The notes under the pieces were generated by a model, which searched no databases, was not told the origin of the DNA, and saw nothing but the letters and a program-made list of their open reading frames with translations. Below, one piece after another: positions 6,450 through 7,487 of a DNA stretch of 7,487 bases. The stretch covers positions 1-7,487 of the forward strand of contig JAEXFF010000020.1 in NCBI GenBank assembly GCA_023400335.1. Reading direction: 5' to 3'. Position 1 is the stretch's first letter. Each line of letters opens with the position of its first letter. This DNA is from Bacteroidota bacterium (lineage in GTDB: Bacteria > Bacteroidota > Bacteroidia > Bacteroidales > Marinifilaceae). The position numbers and the translations under genes were made by a program.

Positions 6450-7268
6450 ATGGTAAAAAATAATATAGATAATAAGAAACTTGAAGTTAGTCAAGGTAAT
6501 AAGATAGCATATTTTGAGATAATTTCTGATAAAAGCAATATTGGAATCATACTTATTCACGGTTTAGCCGAACATAAAGGCAGATATATCGAATTCATTC
6601 ATCAGTTACATTCATTAAATTATTCTGTTTTTGCGTTAGACTTGATAGGACACGGAGAAAGTTCAGGAAAAAAAGGTGATTTAAATAATTTTACAGAATA
6701 TGTTGATGAATTGGAAAAATTTGTTTTTCATATTAGGAAAACTTATCCTTTAATGAAGATCGGTTTGTTTGGTCATTCTTTGGGAGGGTTAGTAGCTTGT
6801 AGTTATACATCAGAACATAATGATAATGTTGACTTTTTGATATTATCTAATCCTTTGTTAGAAAGAAAAAAATTATTAAATATTTTCTATTTTTTGCCAT
6901 ATAAGCTATTAGGTTTTATAAAAACCAAAAAAAGACATAGTGAAAGCAAAGAAATGCTGGAATATAGTAGAAGAGATCCTTTGGCATGTAAGTTTATGAC
7001 CCTTCGCTTACTGGGCGAAATATTTATAACAGGAATAAACTATAATCGAAAAAAATTGCCATATATTGAAACACCCGTGTTATTGTTGGGTGGGAGTGAA
7101 GATAATTTAACCAATTCGCGTAATTTAAAAAATATAATTAATCATTTCGGCAGCAAAGATAAAACACTAAAAATTTACGATGGAATTAAGCATAGATTAG
7201 TGCATAGTGTAAAAAAAGAAGAGGTTATAAAAGATATTTCTGTCTGGATTAACGAACGGATAAAATGA
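6450..7268 (+). CDS. Alpha/beta hydrolase, monoacylglycerol lipase-like
   Basis: From ATG 6450 this is a 272-residue serine hydrolase of the alpha/beta fold (Hydrolase_4 / MGLL-like). Visible landmarks are the oxyanion-side HG at residues 37-38 in LIHGLAEHKGRY, which strongly recalls the HGxxEHxxRY of monoacylglycerol lipases. Next come the DLIGHGESSG segment (64-73) and the nucleophile elbow GHSLGG with Ser110. Asp218 lies in GGSEDNL and His248 in GIKHRLVH, completing the triad. The likely reaction is hydrolysis of an acylglycerol or lysophospholipid ester; the substrate cannot be told from sequence. No signal peptide is visible, so it is probably cytoplasmic. The frame extends to ATG 6396, but that codon lies in the promoter; ATG 6435 is an alternative start. 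The stop overlaps the following gpsA-like start by four bases. Base composition is much richer in A and T than in the genes left of the tRNA. Confidence 0.85.
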   Translation: MVKNNIDNKKLEVSQGNKIAYFEIISDKSNIGIILIHGLAEHKGRYIEFIHQLHSLNYSVFALDLIGHGESSGKKGDLNNFTEYVDELEKFVFHIRKTYPLMKIGLFGHSLGGLVACSYTSEHNDNVDFLILSNPLLERKKLLNIFYFLPYKLLGFIKTKKRHSESKEMLEYSRRDPLACKFMTLRLLGEIFITGINYNRKKLPYIETPVLLLGGSEDNLTNSRNLKNIINHFGSKDKTLKIYDGIKHRLVHSVKKEEVIKDISVWINERIK

Positions 7269-7487
7269 AAATAGCCATATTAGGATGTGGAAGGTGGGGA
7301 ACATTTCTTGCCTATTATCTGCATAGGATAAACCATGAAGTTTTATTGTGGGGTAGAGATACTTCTGAAAAGATGAAGAGATTATCTGATAACAGAAAAA
7401 ATGATTATTTAACCTTACCCCAAGATATCAATCTTTCCACTTCATTAAAAGAAGCTTTCCATTTTAGTCAATTCGTTGTTATTGCTA
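7265..7487 (+). CDS. gpsA: NAD(P)-dependent glycerol-3-phosphate dehydrogenase, 5' part
   Basis: The 74 visible codons begin MKIAILGCGRWGTFLAYYLH. The dinucleotide-binding GxGxxG (Gly7, Gly9, Gly12) is followed by W-G-T. The HEVLLWGRD segment (24-32) sits at the end of the second strand, as in GpsA. Later residues such as RKNDYLTLP and the INLSTSLKEA stretch also fit the GpsA N-terminal domain. GpsA interconverts dihydroxyacetone phosphate and sn-glycerol 3-phosphate, the backbone of phospholipids. The gene continues past the window, so the catalytic C-terminal domain is not seen. Its ATG overlaps the hydrolase stop codon (ATGA), indicating one transcript and probable translational coupling. 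This could be a second, acquired copy beside a housekeeping gpsA; the AT-rich composition suggests so without proving it. Confidence 0.8.
   Translation, partial: MKIAILGCGRWGTFLAYYLHRINHEVLLWGRDTSEKMKRLSDNRKNDYLTLPQDINLSTSLKEAFHFSQFVVIA

Noticed and set aside
4510..7487. Second copy of the tRNA-Lys 3' end marking the far end of the element
   Set aside because: I looked for a repeat of the T-arm and acceptor sequence (4504-4528) to the right and found none; the far boundary is either outside the window or lost.

Overview
The window looks like a chromosomal segment of a Bacteroidota bacterium, most likely order Bacteroidales. Three things point there. Promoters of the Bacteroides form (TTTG, 19 bases, TAnnTTTG) stand at sensible places before a tRNA gene and a lipase gene. 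The tRNA gene does not encode its CCA end. The proteins (AsmA-like, ComEA-like helix-hairpin-helix, MobC, the MKSTFS-type tyrosine integrase) are of kinds typical of that group. I do not assign a genus.

Left part (1 to about 4530), apparently native chromosome. A conserved-looking cysteine-motif protein of unknown function reads rightward (139-939), preceded by a promoter-like element and a 15-codon leader ORF with a strong Shine-Dalgarno sequence. After a 218-base convergent gap, two genes read leftward: a membrane-anchored ComEA-like helix-hairpin-helix protein (3693-4250) and then a large AsmA-family envelope protein (1158-3647). A tRNA-Lys(UUU) gene with its own promoter and a strong rho-independent terminator follows (4400-4605).

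Middle part (about 4606-6330), wreckage of a mobilizable element beside the tRNA. It holds the N-terminal part of a tyrosine integrase reading away from the tRNA, interrupted by stops. This is joined at about 5005-5010 to a relaxase fragment on the other strand, which keeps its histidine motif but has lost its N-terminus and carries a frameshift and a stop codon. An apparently intact MobC-family accessory protein precedes the relaxase. A divergently oriented gene of unknown function beyond it appears broken by a frameshift and two stops. Two direct repeats between mobC and that gene may be an operator or part of oriT.

Right part (about 6340-7487), a markedly AT-rich segment. A well-formed promoter drives an alpha/beta hydrolase of the monoacylglycerol-lipase type. 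Its stop codon overlaps the start of a gpsA-like NAD-dependent glycerol-3-phosphate dehydrogenase by four bases, and that second gene runs off the window. The two may act together in glycerolipid metabolism, but this is inference. I found no CRISPR array, rRNA gene or complete insertion sequence. The only candidate for something undescribed is the leader ORF and its partner gene, or the hydrolase-gpsA pair; neither is strong evidence of a new system.
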